DNA of 64,000 bases from Apostichopus parvimensis (lineage: Eukaryota; Echinodermata; Holothuroidea; Aspidochirotida; Stichopodidae): the NCBI GenBank assembly GCA_000934455.1, contig KN883836.1:179173-243172 (forward strand), written 5' to 3'. Below are positions 13,481 to 25,900 of the stretch, in pieces (the stretch's first letter is position 1; each line of letters starts with the position of its first letter). The notes beneath the pieces were generated by a model. That model did no database searches. It was not told the DNA's origin and worked only from the letters and a program-made list of their open reading frames with translations. The position numbers and the translations under genes are program-made.

Positions 13481-14205
13481 GAAAAGGAAGGAGCCATCTT
13501 CATGCAACAGGTTCTCACCAGAAACAACTTCACGTCCATGGACAAGCACCACCTTCAAAGACACGGGACTGCCATCGGTACCAGAGGGCTCTTTCATTTG
13601 CTTGCCTGTTTATGCCTAGCCTTGAAGAACGCATGATCCGTGCAGCTCCCTGCCGTCCTTTTATCTGGTGGCGATAAATTGCTGACATCTTCTTTGTTTG
13701 GACTAGTGATGAGGATAGCCTACTCAACTTCATCAATCACATCAATTCTTTCCACAGCACAATCAAATTCACCTCTAATTACTCTCACCAACAAGTTAAC
13801 TTTCTCGATGTGACTATTTGCAGGGAACACGGTTCTCTCTCCATTGACCTATACACCAAGCCCACTGACACTCCAGTTTCTCCATTCTTCTAGCTGCCAT
13901 CCCCGCCACTGCAAGTCTGGAATTTCCTTCAGTCAACACTTCTTCTTCGTCGCATTTGCTCTTACAATTCCTCTTTCATTCGTCATACAGATGTTTTAGA
14001 GAAAACACCTTACTGCCAGGGGCAATACTGCTAGAAAGGTGCGTGAAGCCATTCAGAGAGTCCGCTCCCAATCCAGACCATCTAGATTGGCAGGTTAAGT
14101 TAAAAAGGGAAGAGAGTTTCCGCTCTTGCTCTCTAGCTCTCTCCCACCATTTGTTTCTCGCTCCACATTTTTCTGTCGTTGCCCTTCTTTAGTTTACTCC
14201 CTACC

Positions 14206-14234
14206 AAGGGCGTAGGAACCGGGGGGGGGGGGGG
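14206..14234 (+). mobile_element. Short insertion scar with poly-G, inside the Penelope fragment
   Basis: A sequence reading GGGCGTAGGAACC followed by 14 G is absent from the second Penelope copy at the matching place near 37150. It resembles the outer end of the GGCGTA-type elements seen at 20494 and 38071. It could be the stump of such an element. Confidence 0.35.
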
Positions 14235-14445
14235 CTGCTCCCTGCTATCTTCTCTTAATCCTCTCTTCGTCCATGTACAGTTTATCTCCTACCTCTCATC
14301 TTCCACCTGTTAGTTTCTTTCTTCTCTCCATCCCTTCTACTATTCCTCTTAAATCTTTCTCTTTTGTGTTCACCATGCTTATTAACCTGTATGTATTATG
14401 TGTGTGTATTTGCCCCTTATGTTACTGTAACTTGTCAGTCAGCCT

Positions 14446-14473
14446 CTGAAGAAGATCCTGCTAGGATCGAAAC
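14446..14473 (+). ncRNA. Hammerhead-ribozyme-like core
   Basis: CTGAAGA, a 6-bp hairpin (GATCCT/AGGATC, 3-nt loop) and GAAAC appear in the order of the hammerhead core, stem II and core. Penelope-like elements are known to carry hammerheads in their terminal repeats. Stems I and III were not convincingly drawn, so activity is doubtful. Confidence 0.45.
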
Positions 14474-14539
14474 GTCAGGCCCTCATTCGGTTGTTGATCA
14501 ATTAACAAAATGAGTGATGTGAGTTTGCTGTTGGTTTGC

Positions 14540-17500
14540 GACTATCAAAGTAATTAGCTAATCTACAAAATAAACACTTCCAATAATGAAAATAGAGGAA
14601 AGTAATTTGGGTAAAAAAATATTAAATTATAAACCGACTGACACTGACTTTAGTGTTTAAGATTTTCGTGTTTAAGCATTGAAAACAGAACCGAATGCAA
14701 AACATGGTCTGATATGGCACTGTGTTAATGAACTTTGATCGACTCCTGATAAACCATGAAATCACAACAGCTTGTTAAGATTATTAAAGTGCAAAGCTCA
14801 ATGCAGTCCCATCGTACATATCGATAACAATATTATTTGTTTGTTTTTTGTAGTACAGCCTGATCAAAGGACAGAGTTGAAGTGTATTTACTTACAATAC
14901 ACAAAGATAAGCTACAAAGCTACAGAACCTACAAACGGTAATATAATATTGAAAGGATTCCTACCATCGGGGTTTGGTGGAAGGATTATTGGTTGGATGC
15001 AGTTCCTTTGGATGCGTTCTGCGGCTGAGCTGCGGAGGATGAGGACGACTACGCATTATGAAGTTTCTTAGGTAGAACTGATTCTCATGACTGCACTTTG
15101 ATATGAATTCCTGACGTTGAATAAGGATGGATCGTTTGTCGGCGTTGATAAAAGTGGGTTTTTCGGCGAGGCAATGGTTGCACTGCTTCGGTTCGTTGTT
15201 GAGTCTTGTGATTTTCTGTCGATCGGCTAATTGATGGTGATGGCTTGTTGTTTTGTTTCAGCTGGCGTTCTGTGGCGTTGATGCTCTACTTGATATTCGT
15301 TATGTTCAATATGTTTTCCCATTTAATTAATGATGAATTAAAATGACATTTGACCACTGCAAGATCCCATTAATTAGCCACCACATATGAAAAACGGGAT
15401 TGCATGCTTGAGATATTGTGTTTACAATATTTACTGACTCTCACCCTTCATGAATGACTTCCACCAAAAACAATATGGTTTCTTGAGCGCAACATGGGCA
15501 TTCAAATACAAAGTTTGAGGTCCATCCAATGTTTCATGTATTCAAAGGTTTTGACATGTTGGTCTCTGCTGACCTCTTTCTCAACATTAAGCCAAATCAG
15601 TAAACGACATACGGTGTCCTTAGAGAAAGAGGGAAATGTTCTAATTAAGTTCAAACATATGCATTTCTTCATGCATTGATAGACGATTAGGTTATTGGGC
15701 CCAGGTTATTTGATTTTCCATCTGAAAACTGAGAAACGATCCCTTACTTACATAAAATATAGCAACGACTTTGCAGTATATTTGGTTACACAAAAAGGGA
15801 GATTGTAACTTGTACACAAAATACAAGGAGGTGAGAAACAGATCAGGTATATTGTTGATATGTATGCTCCTGCCGCTCTCTACGCCCTCTCTCCCTTTCT
15901 CTATGCATCGTCTAAACTGATTCCGCTGAAATACATATCTAATCTATGGTAGCACTGAGTAATTTTGAACCCCTGTATAGAGACTTGAAACAAGACAAAC
16001 AAAGACGTTCGAGAAACTTACAGCTACCAAGTCAAATTTATGCAACTCGCGTTATTAATTTCTTTAAAGCAGGTGTCTTGAATGTGTTAGTTGTTTTATG
16101 CTTTAACAGTAGACATGAAATTACAATATCATAATAACTGAGATGACATTGTCTTCAATAATATTCAGCCGGCTTAATGAAAAAGAGGGCAGTGTTATAG
16201 AATTAAATATTATTTAAAACGACTGTCAAAGACAATATTGATAAGGTCAAACTGCCACATTTTCAAGTGAGTTATTTAGTTGTTTGCTTAAAATACTAAC
16301 GTTAAGATAAAGTAGACAAAGTACATATCAGTGAGCTATTATGAGAGACAATAGGGTTCAATGACTTGATAAGAGGAGGGCAGTGTTATTAAGTCTTTAT
16401 TTCAGTTGTATCAAAGCAGCTTTTATAGTTGATGTTAATTCATTTCTTGATTATATATCAAACACATTTCGAAACAAGTGACATGACTAATCAGTTTATG
16501 ATAAATGATAAATCAAAAAAAATAAAGGAAGGGCTTTCGAATGGCTTTTTGGATGTAAGTAACTGTTATGACAAATTGTGTCTGGGGAGGGAATGTTGGA
16601 AATATTAGTCATACTCATTAATCACTAGTTCGGTTCTTTACTGGACATTGCTATCCAAAACTATATGTGGTACTACAAAGGAAATATACATGATATCCAT
16701 ACCATTCTAAAATTTTCATATTAACAAATCCTTGCAACACGTTTGTGAGTAACATTATGAATGTGTTAGAGATGTCATATTACAACAATAAAATTCATGC
16801 CATGGATTCCCAGTCACATGACTTGCAACCATACACAATAGTGTAATAACTGCTACAGAGGTGATGTCATTATGTAGTACCCTTCTATTGTAAACATGGC
16901 TAACAAATATCTTTCCATTCAAATTTATATGTAACATGGAGCTTCAAGAAGTAAATCATTTACTTAATTTCTTCTTTTATCTCAAAGTCATTTGTCATTG
17001 CCTGAAGTATTGTAAAAGCTCCTCCAATTAAAAAAAAACACATCATCACACCACTGTAATGTTTGGAAATCATCGCATCCTGTTGTAGCATTGATCTAAC
17101 AAAATATGATTTGTTTGTTGAGTAAGAGCCAATGCAAAATTCCTCAGTAGAATGGGAAATGATTCACTCTCTAGATTGTGTAAATGTAGTTTTAGAATTA
17201 GTTTTTAGCATTTAGCATTAAAGTTCTATCAAATGTATCTATCCATTAGTATTCCTTTCTTTTCTGATAATATCCTCGTTTCTTTCAAAGAACCTATGAC
17301 CTCTTCAAATTAAGATATATTTTTGTCCGTAACTTTGTCTTTTGTTTGCAATAATTTAAGCGCTCGTTTACAGGTGAAAATTACTTATGATATTCAGTTT
17401 CATTTGCTTGTTAATTAGTTGGGCTTCCAATGAATGCATACCAAAGGTTGTGTTCAACATAGACATTTTATGTTTGGCTTATACAGATGGAAGGAAAAAC

Positions 17501-20480
17501 AAAATGGTTAGTAAAATAATATGTTAAGTTTTTAAAACGTTTACAACCCAATTTAATCGAGTCAAGCAGATTCGAGTAAAGGTTTTTTAGCCTATTCAGG
17601 AGTGCCAACGATTATACTTTTTTCTCTGGCATCAAACGCGGGAAGTTTTGTATCAATATTGTGTCATCTCGAACCGATTACCAAATTTAGAAGAAAAAAA
17701 ATAAGTCAAGGTAATAAGCTTAATATTAGTTTCTATGCGTAATGCGTTTCAATTATTTACATCTCATGAGTTAATTTAAAACTGCTGTTTAACTGATATA
17801 AATATTCATTTATGCGATAGGCTGTACCATATGGTAATACATAATGTATTTGAATCACCTTTCATCAATACTGCCACACCACACTGTTGTTCAGAAGTTC
17901 CGTGATTGAATCCAAAATATTACTCTACTTGTTATTTTCTTAATTTTCTAATATTTTTTCTTAGCGGAGGATTCCTCCGTCCAAGCGGGTCAATACTATC
18001 ATATCATATCCATATATTTCTGCTGCTGATATCAAAATGTATTTCATATTAATGTAATGACAGAAGTGATTACATTTACGCCACAGTTGTGTCAAGAAAG
18101 CAATATAATTGTGAACATGATTATTGAAATACCATTACGATTGGTGTAACCCGTGGTTAACCGACAATGAAGTACACCTCCTTCAATATTTACTTTTAAG
18201 GTATAATGAACTTTATGTCACCTTTCACAAGCTTCGCAATCGGGAGAGCTCCAAATGGTTGGTACCCTAATCACTGATATAAAACGTTAGGCAATATTTA
18301 CACAATATGGTAATCTCTATAGGTATACGCTGTAAGGCTTCCTATGGCATTAAAATACACTATTTTAATAATTATACCTATCCAACATAACAACGTAAGA
18401 TACAATCACACTCACTGAAAACAAATCTTACACTGATCATCGGTTACATTAATAAACCTGCTTGACAACAGCACTTTCATCATTGGAACGTGGATCCTGA
18501 ACCATTCAGAGGAAATACTGAACCGAACTATTACTTGAATACAACAAATAAATGAAGGGACAGAATACATCACTTTATTTGTCATAACCATGATCACGTC
18601 CAATTTTCTAAATTTAGAAAACGAAACATGACCTCAATTTCTTCGGAAAATTCATGCAAAATCAAACCGTTACGTCCTATGATTGTAACATTTATAATCG
18701 GTTTCCCGCTACAGATCCTCTGACTTTAGAGAAACTATCCTCTAACACTAGAGAAAAAGAAAGTTGAGTAGAACTTGTATCTGATTTATATTGATTTACC
18801 CACCCAGGATTCAAATTAAAAGTTCAAGAATTGAAATTCACCTAGTTTCAGACAATGTGTTTAGTGAACAATGTACCAACTCTACATTTTTTTAGTCAAT
18901 ACAAGGGTATAGTAATATTGTATAGTGATTAATGACTTTTTGTAACCGTGGGTATCATCAATCTAATATCATATAGCAAATATTTGAACATTTTAAATAT
19001 TCAATTATACTTAAATTATTTATTGCTTGAAATATAACCTGACCACTTTAAAATCATCAGTAACAAATGAAAACTGCTTTATAAAAAACAGAGGATGGGT
19101 TGTTGAGTTAAACCTTTACCAACATTTTGAAAAATGTACAAGGAAACCAACTGTTCCTTTAAGTTTTGTTTATGTTGGCTATTTAGCAAATAAGACAACG
19201 ATAATGACCATTGAACATTTCCTATCTTCCCTGTTCTATAATCGCATTTTCTGTGCAATACCGAGTATTGTAGTGAGTTTATGCATATAAATTCTGATCA
19301 TATACCAAAATACAAACACTATTTATGTGTAAACCTAACAGAAAACAATTATAGTACACATTTCCTTGATTTTGCTTCCCCACAACTATCGGGTTTGAGT
19401 ATTTACGAATACTATACGATACTTACTAGTCTCCAACTTTGCATTTGTACTTTCTTGTGTATCTACTCTACATGACTGTAATATTTAAGCACTACGCCAT
19501 CACTTCCGGGACCTGCGTACTTATATGCTCATATTTTCTGATTTTGTTGTAAACAGTTTTTGGCAAATGGCCCAACCCTCCTTTAAATACAGAACTTGCA
19601 AATGATAACTAATAACCAGGCTGACACTGGATGCATTTGTTGGCATTCACATTCTGCGGAACATCCGCCTCAGAGTCAGACACGTAGTAACAAGTCGCTG
19701 GAGCATAAAAAAAAGAAATATTGTGCGTGGGAAATATCACAGCATTGTCTCCACCTCGCAATGATGGGGAAAATGAAAGTGAAGGAGGATGCGTTGTTTT
19801 GCTTTTTACATACATGAACCATCTTTTGCGATTAGCTAAGAAATGTGCAACACAGAAAAAAATAATAACTGCAAATGTGAGATTAGACGTACTTGGCGAA
19901 AATATTAAATTACATTTTTGCATAAAACCGAGAACCTTTCACAGCACCCTGACGAATTTAATGATGATCATGCATCTGTTCTGACCCTCAAAGTACAGCA
20001 TATATTTTTGATACACATTTTACAAATCTTGCTCCGTCACTTGCAACCAAAAGTTCTAAACGTGTGGGATCCCGCAATGCTCCATGTTAGGATCATTTAT
20101 CTTTATTATTAAGTAAATGATTTTCATAATCTCTCTCAGAATGCCTCAATTGTTCTGTTTGCGGACGATACAAACGGTTTCTCTGACAATAAACTAGTGT
20201 TCATGTCTGGTGCAAGTTTCTGTCATGTACATGGCTTGTTAATTCTACAAAAGAGAGCCATTTAGCACATTTCGTTTGCTGGACCATGCGATCCAACTAA
20301 TGGTATATTTAAGGGGGTTTCTTCCTTTACCTATAAACTTCTGAACAATCTCCTGCTGAGTAACTTTCCATTTCTTCTAGCAAAATAGTTTCATACACAG
20401 ATATGGTACCCGAATGCTAATTTTTAATCACCACCTTTCCTTGTTTCTCACACAGTTCATAACGTTCGAGGACTGTAAAG
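14540..20480. other. No convincing gene apart from one doubtful exon
   Basis: AT-rich intergenic sequence. Only short open frames are present and none looks like a known domain. The one stretch with exon-like composition, at 19619-19697, is listed separately. Confidence 0.5.
19619..19697 (-). CDS. Doubtful terminal exon with a CIQCQPGY motif
   Basis: A pyrimidine-rich tract and CCAG precede 79 bases that are GC-richer than their surroundings. Entered in phase 1, they read TCYYVSDSEAD and end NKCIQCQPGY then TAG. The Cys spacing resembles the end of an EGF or TNF-receptor repeat. No partner exon was found, so this may be chance or a relic. Confidence 0.25.
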
Positions 20481-20485
20481 GTGTG

Positions 20486-20493
20486 GCACTCAT
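20486..20493. repeat. Target-site duplication, left copy
   Basis: GCACTCAT directly abuts the left terminal repeat of the element at 20494-21359 and recurs at 21360-21367. Confidence 0.85.
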
Positions 20494-21359
20494 CAGTGGC
20501 GTAACGATAAGCCTGAAGGGCCCGGTTCCTGGCCCAAAGGGGCCCCTATCAGGAAGTCCAAGCAAGGGCTTCCGCAGTAATGTTCACGAGGGGGTGGGTC
20601 AGTTGGTCATGTAGGTGTAACACACTACTTCATACTATCTAAGCGGAGCGCCACCGTCGGTTGGCGCAGAGCGTACCACGATTATTTTGGGCCAAATAAT
20701 ACTCCTAGATTGTCGGAAAAGACACTTCCAGGGCGTTTCAAGTTGCATTTACACATCGGTTATTTTGAGATATCATGTCTTATGATTTTGAATTTTCAAT
20801 AATGTTAGTAATGCATTATGGGTCCGTATGCAAGAACATAACTAGAGAACTGTTAGTTGGGTGAAGTCATTGAAATGTCAAATATTTTTTTCAATTTTTT
20901 AATTTCCATGGGGCGGGGAATTGCCTCCCGCCCCTTGCCCCTCCCTGCAGACGCCTATGGGTCCAAGGTCTAATGATTTATGCAGGATCAATACAGGGTG
21001 TCTTTGTTTAGAACAATTGAATGGCCATTTAGCATTAACACATTGTTTCCAGCTGACAAATATGTTTTAATGCTAAAATAAAAAGAAATGACAGAACAAT
21101 ACTATCAACATAGCTATTCAAATTCTTTGTAACTATATAACATGGAATGAGGATTGAGGAATTCGGCTTCTGGATACATCTTACAAGTTGTATGAGTGAG
21201 AAACAACATTCAGTCTTGCATGACTTTTGCTTACCCAGTAAAACCGGCCCTCCCTATCCAAAAGAGGTATCTTTTTTCTGTGCCTCAGTATAGCGTGGGC
21301 CCCCTTTGGTCGGGGCCCCCGGCTCAGCACGGTCCGAGCCCATAGGAGTTACGCTACTG
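20494..21359. mobile_element. Non-autonomous hAT-type DNA element, 866 bp
   Basis: Terminal inverted repeats CAGTGGCGTAAC and GTTACGCTACTG match at 11 of 12 positions and are flanked by a perfect 8-bp duplication, the hallmark of hAT transposons. The ends are GC-rich and the centre AT-rich. No transposase is seen. An internal stretch near 20637 (CTATCTAAGCGGAGCGCCA) is shared with the element at 38071. Confidence 0.8.
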
Positions 21360-21367
21360 GCACTCAT
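21360..21367. repeat. Target-site duplication, right copy
   Basis: GCACTCAT follows the right terminal repeat and is identical to 20486-20493. Confidence 0.85.
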
Positions 21368-21369
21368 TG

Positions 21370-22900
21370 CCAGCAATATTGGTTAGCAAGCCAAGTATAC
21401 AATCTTTAAGAAATAACCTTACAAAACATTTAATCATCATGTACTAGTTAAGTTTTACTGTTGTAAGCGACTTATTGTAGAGATGTTATTGACGTAATAA
21501 CACCTTAGGTGATTGCATGGACGTATTTCATACGTTAGTGATGTGTAGGTAAACTTGAGAGGGGGTGGGGCAAAACTGGGACATGGGTATTGTCAGCTTA
21601 GGAATGGGTTCTTGAAATCGGTGCTTCGAATTTTAAATGATTAATGTATATTTGTCTTTCTTCTGTTTGTGTTTTTTTTTTAGAGAGTAAGCTCCAGGCA
21701 AGCCCTCAAGAAAGTTTAATTTGCTTCCTGTATACCATGTCTGTATATGCATTGAGTTTATATTAAGAATCTCTATTATATATGTAACACGTGGTGTGGA
21801 AACAAATAAACGAAACCAAACGTAACGAAGTGTAAACTCTACTCACAGTGTTATAATTATACTGCACTTAACTGCACTTTCGAAAGTCTGTTTCATTGAA
21901 GGAGGACAAATTCAAAGTTAGAATACACTTTTATAGTGTTATCTTTGATCTAATCCTTTGACGACCTACAATTTCTTTTCTTCTCTTTCTTTGAAAACAA
22001 ACACATGAATGAAATAAAACAAAACGAAACTATACTATACTATACAAACATGAAACCTACTTTAACATAACCATCCTTTGTTTCTTTCTGAATAATATTG
22101 AACAAGCCTTTTTATTCTATTCAAAGTCAATTTGCTTACTAGACACTTTCCATTTAGTTATATTGCAGACAAGAAGAGTTCATACGTGCAAAACGAAAAT
22201 GAATGACAAGAACTTACATTCTCATATCTTAAAATAAAAGCAGCTGAAAGTCTACGCAAAGCATTCCGTATAGTAGCAAAGTTAACTGACAAATAGCCGG
22301 TGGTCATAGAATTTACCTTTAAGCTGATATTCGTCTTATACCTTCCCCCCCCCCCCCACTCCCTTCCCATCTTCCAACATCTGCTCAGAAGTCTGTAAAC
22401 AGTAAGCTCGTGTAGTTTGTTTGTAAAAGATGCTTTGTTAGTTGGGAAATAAGATTACACGTCTGTAGTTTCACTGGTTTCGAATACCAAATACTGGACT
22501 GCACTACGATGATAACCAACGTGATGCACTCCATTCACGCAGTTTGTGTTAAAGTGCGAGGCTCGGAAGTAGAAGTCTCGAAATCAAGAATGGATCACTA
22601 GTTCAAATTGGAAAGCTTGATACAAGTAGGTTCCAGAATAACTTGCAAATGTTGGATTTAACCTTTCGCTATACCCCTCTCCCCGTCCTGTACGTGTAGA
22701 CCACTGCAGAGAGACTTCATTCAGTTGTGGTTTATATGATTTTGTTTAATCAATAACACAAAGAAAGTCGGGATAGGTGTTCCAACCATCTTTTTAATCC
22801 AACAATGCTTAATGTCCGAGATGTCTTTTCAATGAAAAATGGCAATAACTGTTCAATAAATTCCAATTCCATTCTTCGGTGCGAGATGGAATGATTTATA
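21370..22900. other. 3' flank of the Ig-NACHT gene; no other gene seen
   Basis: This contains the presumed 3' untranslated region of the gene at 22925-33349. On the minus strand an ATTAAA lies at 22750-22745, about 175 bp past the stop, and an AATAAA at 22116-22111; either could be the polyadenylation signal. A poly-C run lies near 22346. Confidence 0.4.
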
Positions 22901-22924
22901 TGTGTAAATTCATCCTCCTGTATG

Positions 22925-22988
22925 TCAAAGCGCAACCTTTTCCGGAGTGCCAGAAGATGACCTTTTCTGCACCTGCCAAGGCATGTCA
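22925..22988 (-). CDS. Ig-NACHT exon 14, C-terminal tail and stop
   Basis: Entered in phase 2 it reads SDMPWQVQKRSSSGTPEKVAL then TGA, when the split Ser is counted. A different frame stays open for about 79 codons to 22750, but no preceding exon supplies that phase. The placement depends on the small exons upstream. Confidence 0.45.
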
Positions 22989-25900
22989 CTGTGTAAAGAA
23001 ATTAAAACTGTTGTATTTGACACTGACAATTTCAATACAGATAAAAACGATAAATAATTTCAAGAGAGCAATCCACAGATATGCATATTTAATTACAAGT
23101 ACTTCATAAACAAATAATCAAGGATCGCAACGGAGACGGTTTAAAATGTACAACCTTGATTCACGATTCGCACTGCATAAGAGTGCAGTTATCCTTTTAC
23201 ACATTGAACTTTGACTTCAGCCGCTCCTGTGACTAAGTATCATTGAGACATAAAGTATCGTTTCTTCTGGTTTACCAGTAACAGAAACACAGACTTGTTA
23301 CACTGAACTATGTTTATGTAAGCAAATTCTTTTACATGCAGTTACTAAAGTTATCAAATATTTTAGCTGTACATTTTGGTATGAAGCCCTACCTCCATTC
23401 CATCCGGAATTGTTTCACCTGAAATAGATGAATAAAGAATTTCTTAATACTAGATAAACCGCATTGTTAGCTAAGTAGAATACAAGTAATATTTCATTCT
23501 TCACTATCATATGTCGCCATGTCTTTTAAAAAGGCGTGTTTGAAAATGCAATTCACTCAACGCATTTCGTTATCATGTATTATGCATGATGCTTCCAATA
23601 TATGCGGTAATAGGTTTTAATAGTCATAATACGCCTAAGTAATGGTTGCTGCTCAATTGATCAGGACATTAGTGAATGACACTTGCTTTAAAACATTGTG
23701 AGTTATGAAAAATGGCTTTACCTCATCCTGGTAATCCGTACGCGTCATCGTCTCTCCATTTTCTTTTTGCTGAAAATATGTATACTATTGGAATTAACAT
23801 ACCTTAACTTTAAAACTAGTGAACAACTTTCAAAAGAGATCAAGTTTTCTAAGTTTCCAGTAGATATGTGACAATGAAAATCCATTTAAGCATTCTTTTG
23901 GTAAGCTCCTAATTCAACACCTCTTAGTCCAAAACTGATTCTGTAAAGTAAACCTGAGTAGCCAAGGTAGTAGTCAAAGTCGCAAACCCATTCACCTTGG
24001 ACAATATTGTTTGATTATATATATATATTTAATAACCATGAACCTAGAAATATAGGCAATACCTCTGTGCAAATAACCCTTACAAAATTTAAAGAAATTT
24101 TAATTCATGAGTCCCGCCCAGACTTTTGAAAAGCGTGGACAGTATCAAAAAAGCATAAACGCTTCACACTACACACGGTTTTAAGTGTTGGTGCAAATCA
24201 TATAAATTTTGGGAAGCACTACTGACAGAATTTTACTATCATTTTCTGTTGGTGTAAATTTTGTAGTACCAATGTCAATGCTACGAATAATGCAGAAAAT
24301 TGTCTCGTCTTTGATAGTTGGAATCAAAAGCCGGATCCAAATTTAAAAGATGTGAGAATTTTAGCTTGCTTCGAATATCACATTAAACAGACTTACTATG
24401 TCCACATTTTACCTCTTAGCAATTGAATGGTTGTGTACTAACCTTCCAGACGCCGTTCTTACCGAGCTGATACCACTTGGCTGTGGGGTTCCACGAAACT
24501 ATTTAAGAACAAAAAATTATACTATTAGTTGTCCAATGTTTTTGTCACTTAGTATTAAACACATGTCATTTATATTGCTAATGTAAACATTGTTATATAT
24601 TTATTATCATTGCTTATGATGGCAAAAACACATTACTTTTAGTGTCTGGCTATGTACTACCACGGCAGATTACATGTATCAAACAAATTAAACATATGGA
24701 AAATTTCATATCTTCAGATTACTTACTGCAAACCTCACATTTTCTCCAAAACCACAGCCTACTGTCTGATTTGTTCTGCAACCCTTATGAATGAAAGACG
24801 TGTGGCCTTATCAGTGTCTCTGAACGTGCGGCATTACATATCTAGAGAGACGTATGTTTAACTGTGGAGGCTTTATTGTCACCCTCGTTAATTGGGTAAG
24901 AGATTGTTCAATTTAATTGTACAACGAATATGCTAATACGGTACCTTGATGTATTACTGGAGTTGGTTTAATTTGTTCCTTAATTTTTTTTTTTTTTTTT
25001 ACTTCCTAAAAAGTAACTTAAATCAACTTAATCTCAAAACAAGTAATGATATTTATGTCATATTCTAATGCCATGTCAAAGTTCTTTAAACATTAACACT
25101 GAAGTCACAGTGTTAACAAATATCATCAATTCCTCCCGACAAAAGAAGATTTTGCAAAACTGTAAAAATATTTACCTGTAATAGCATTTTTATCCAATTC
25201 CTTGGAAATCTTTCCTCGGGCTTTCTCTGGTAGCAGGCAACATTCGAATCTGATAATTGAGTGCAGAGAATCAAATTTTAATATAATCAGTTACGTGAGC
25301 TTGTACAATTTATGCATAGGTGACCTTGCTGTGAACATAGGTAAATTCAGTCTATGACATACATTCCGGAAACATGTTATGTATTTAACTCCATCATTCT
25401 TTGCTCGGTGTAGTTGTTTGAAGGCAGTACGACTCTAAAGTATATTAAATGAAGAATCACTATGTCGATACGTATATATGTTATGCGAATTTTAGTTATA
25501 GTTGCCCCTTTCAACATGGCCTATTTGTATGTGCGAATAGACGATGCTCAATTGCTATCACAGGCAGGTAGGTAAGGCTATTGGCAAACTTAAGTGCAGT
25601 TTGTCTTCGTCAGGAGCAATGAAATCGAAGATACCTTACAAGAAGATGACCATGAAGGTTAGTCCACATGAAACAAAATCAAGTATGTAGAAGTGTTCAT
25701 CTGCTTCACCAGCATTTTGGGAGGAGACTGTTTTGTATACAATGGAAAAACTATATAGTCGAAGCAATACAACGAGGCATGCGTAAACTATCACATAGAC
25801 TGATTTGAAATAAAAGCTCAGAGTCTCATATGCTGATTGTTGTGTTTTCAGTGTTTCGTGTCCTACAAAATGACTTACGTGATAACATTTATTGTCATAT

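Larger units (their letters stand above)
13490..14530 (+). mobile_element. Penelope-like element fragment (broken)
   Basis: Degraded coding matches in more than one frame resemble the end of a Penelope-type reverse transcriptase, for example the GTAIGT block near 13565 and STIKF-NYSH-NFLDVTI-type residues near 13760-13830. A C/T-rich 3' region and a hammerhead-like core near 14446 follow. The 3' part matches 37130-37470. It is 5' truncated and old, with several breaks. Confidence 0.65.

Noticed and set aside
19721-19984. 87-codon plus-strand frame and an overlapping membrane-like minus-strand frame
   Set aside because: Neither has reliable splice sites or a domain match.
22750-22924. Longer open frame continuing past the proposed stop of the Ig-NACHT gene
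   Set aside because: It needs entry in phase 1, whereas the preceding exon ends in phase 2.
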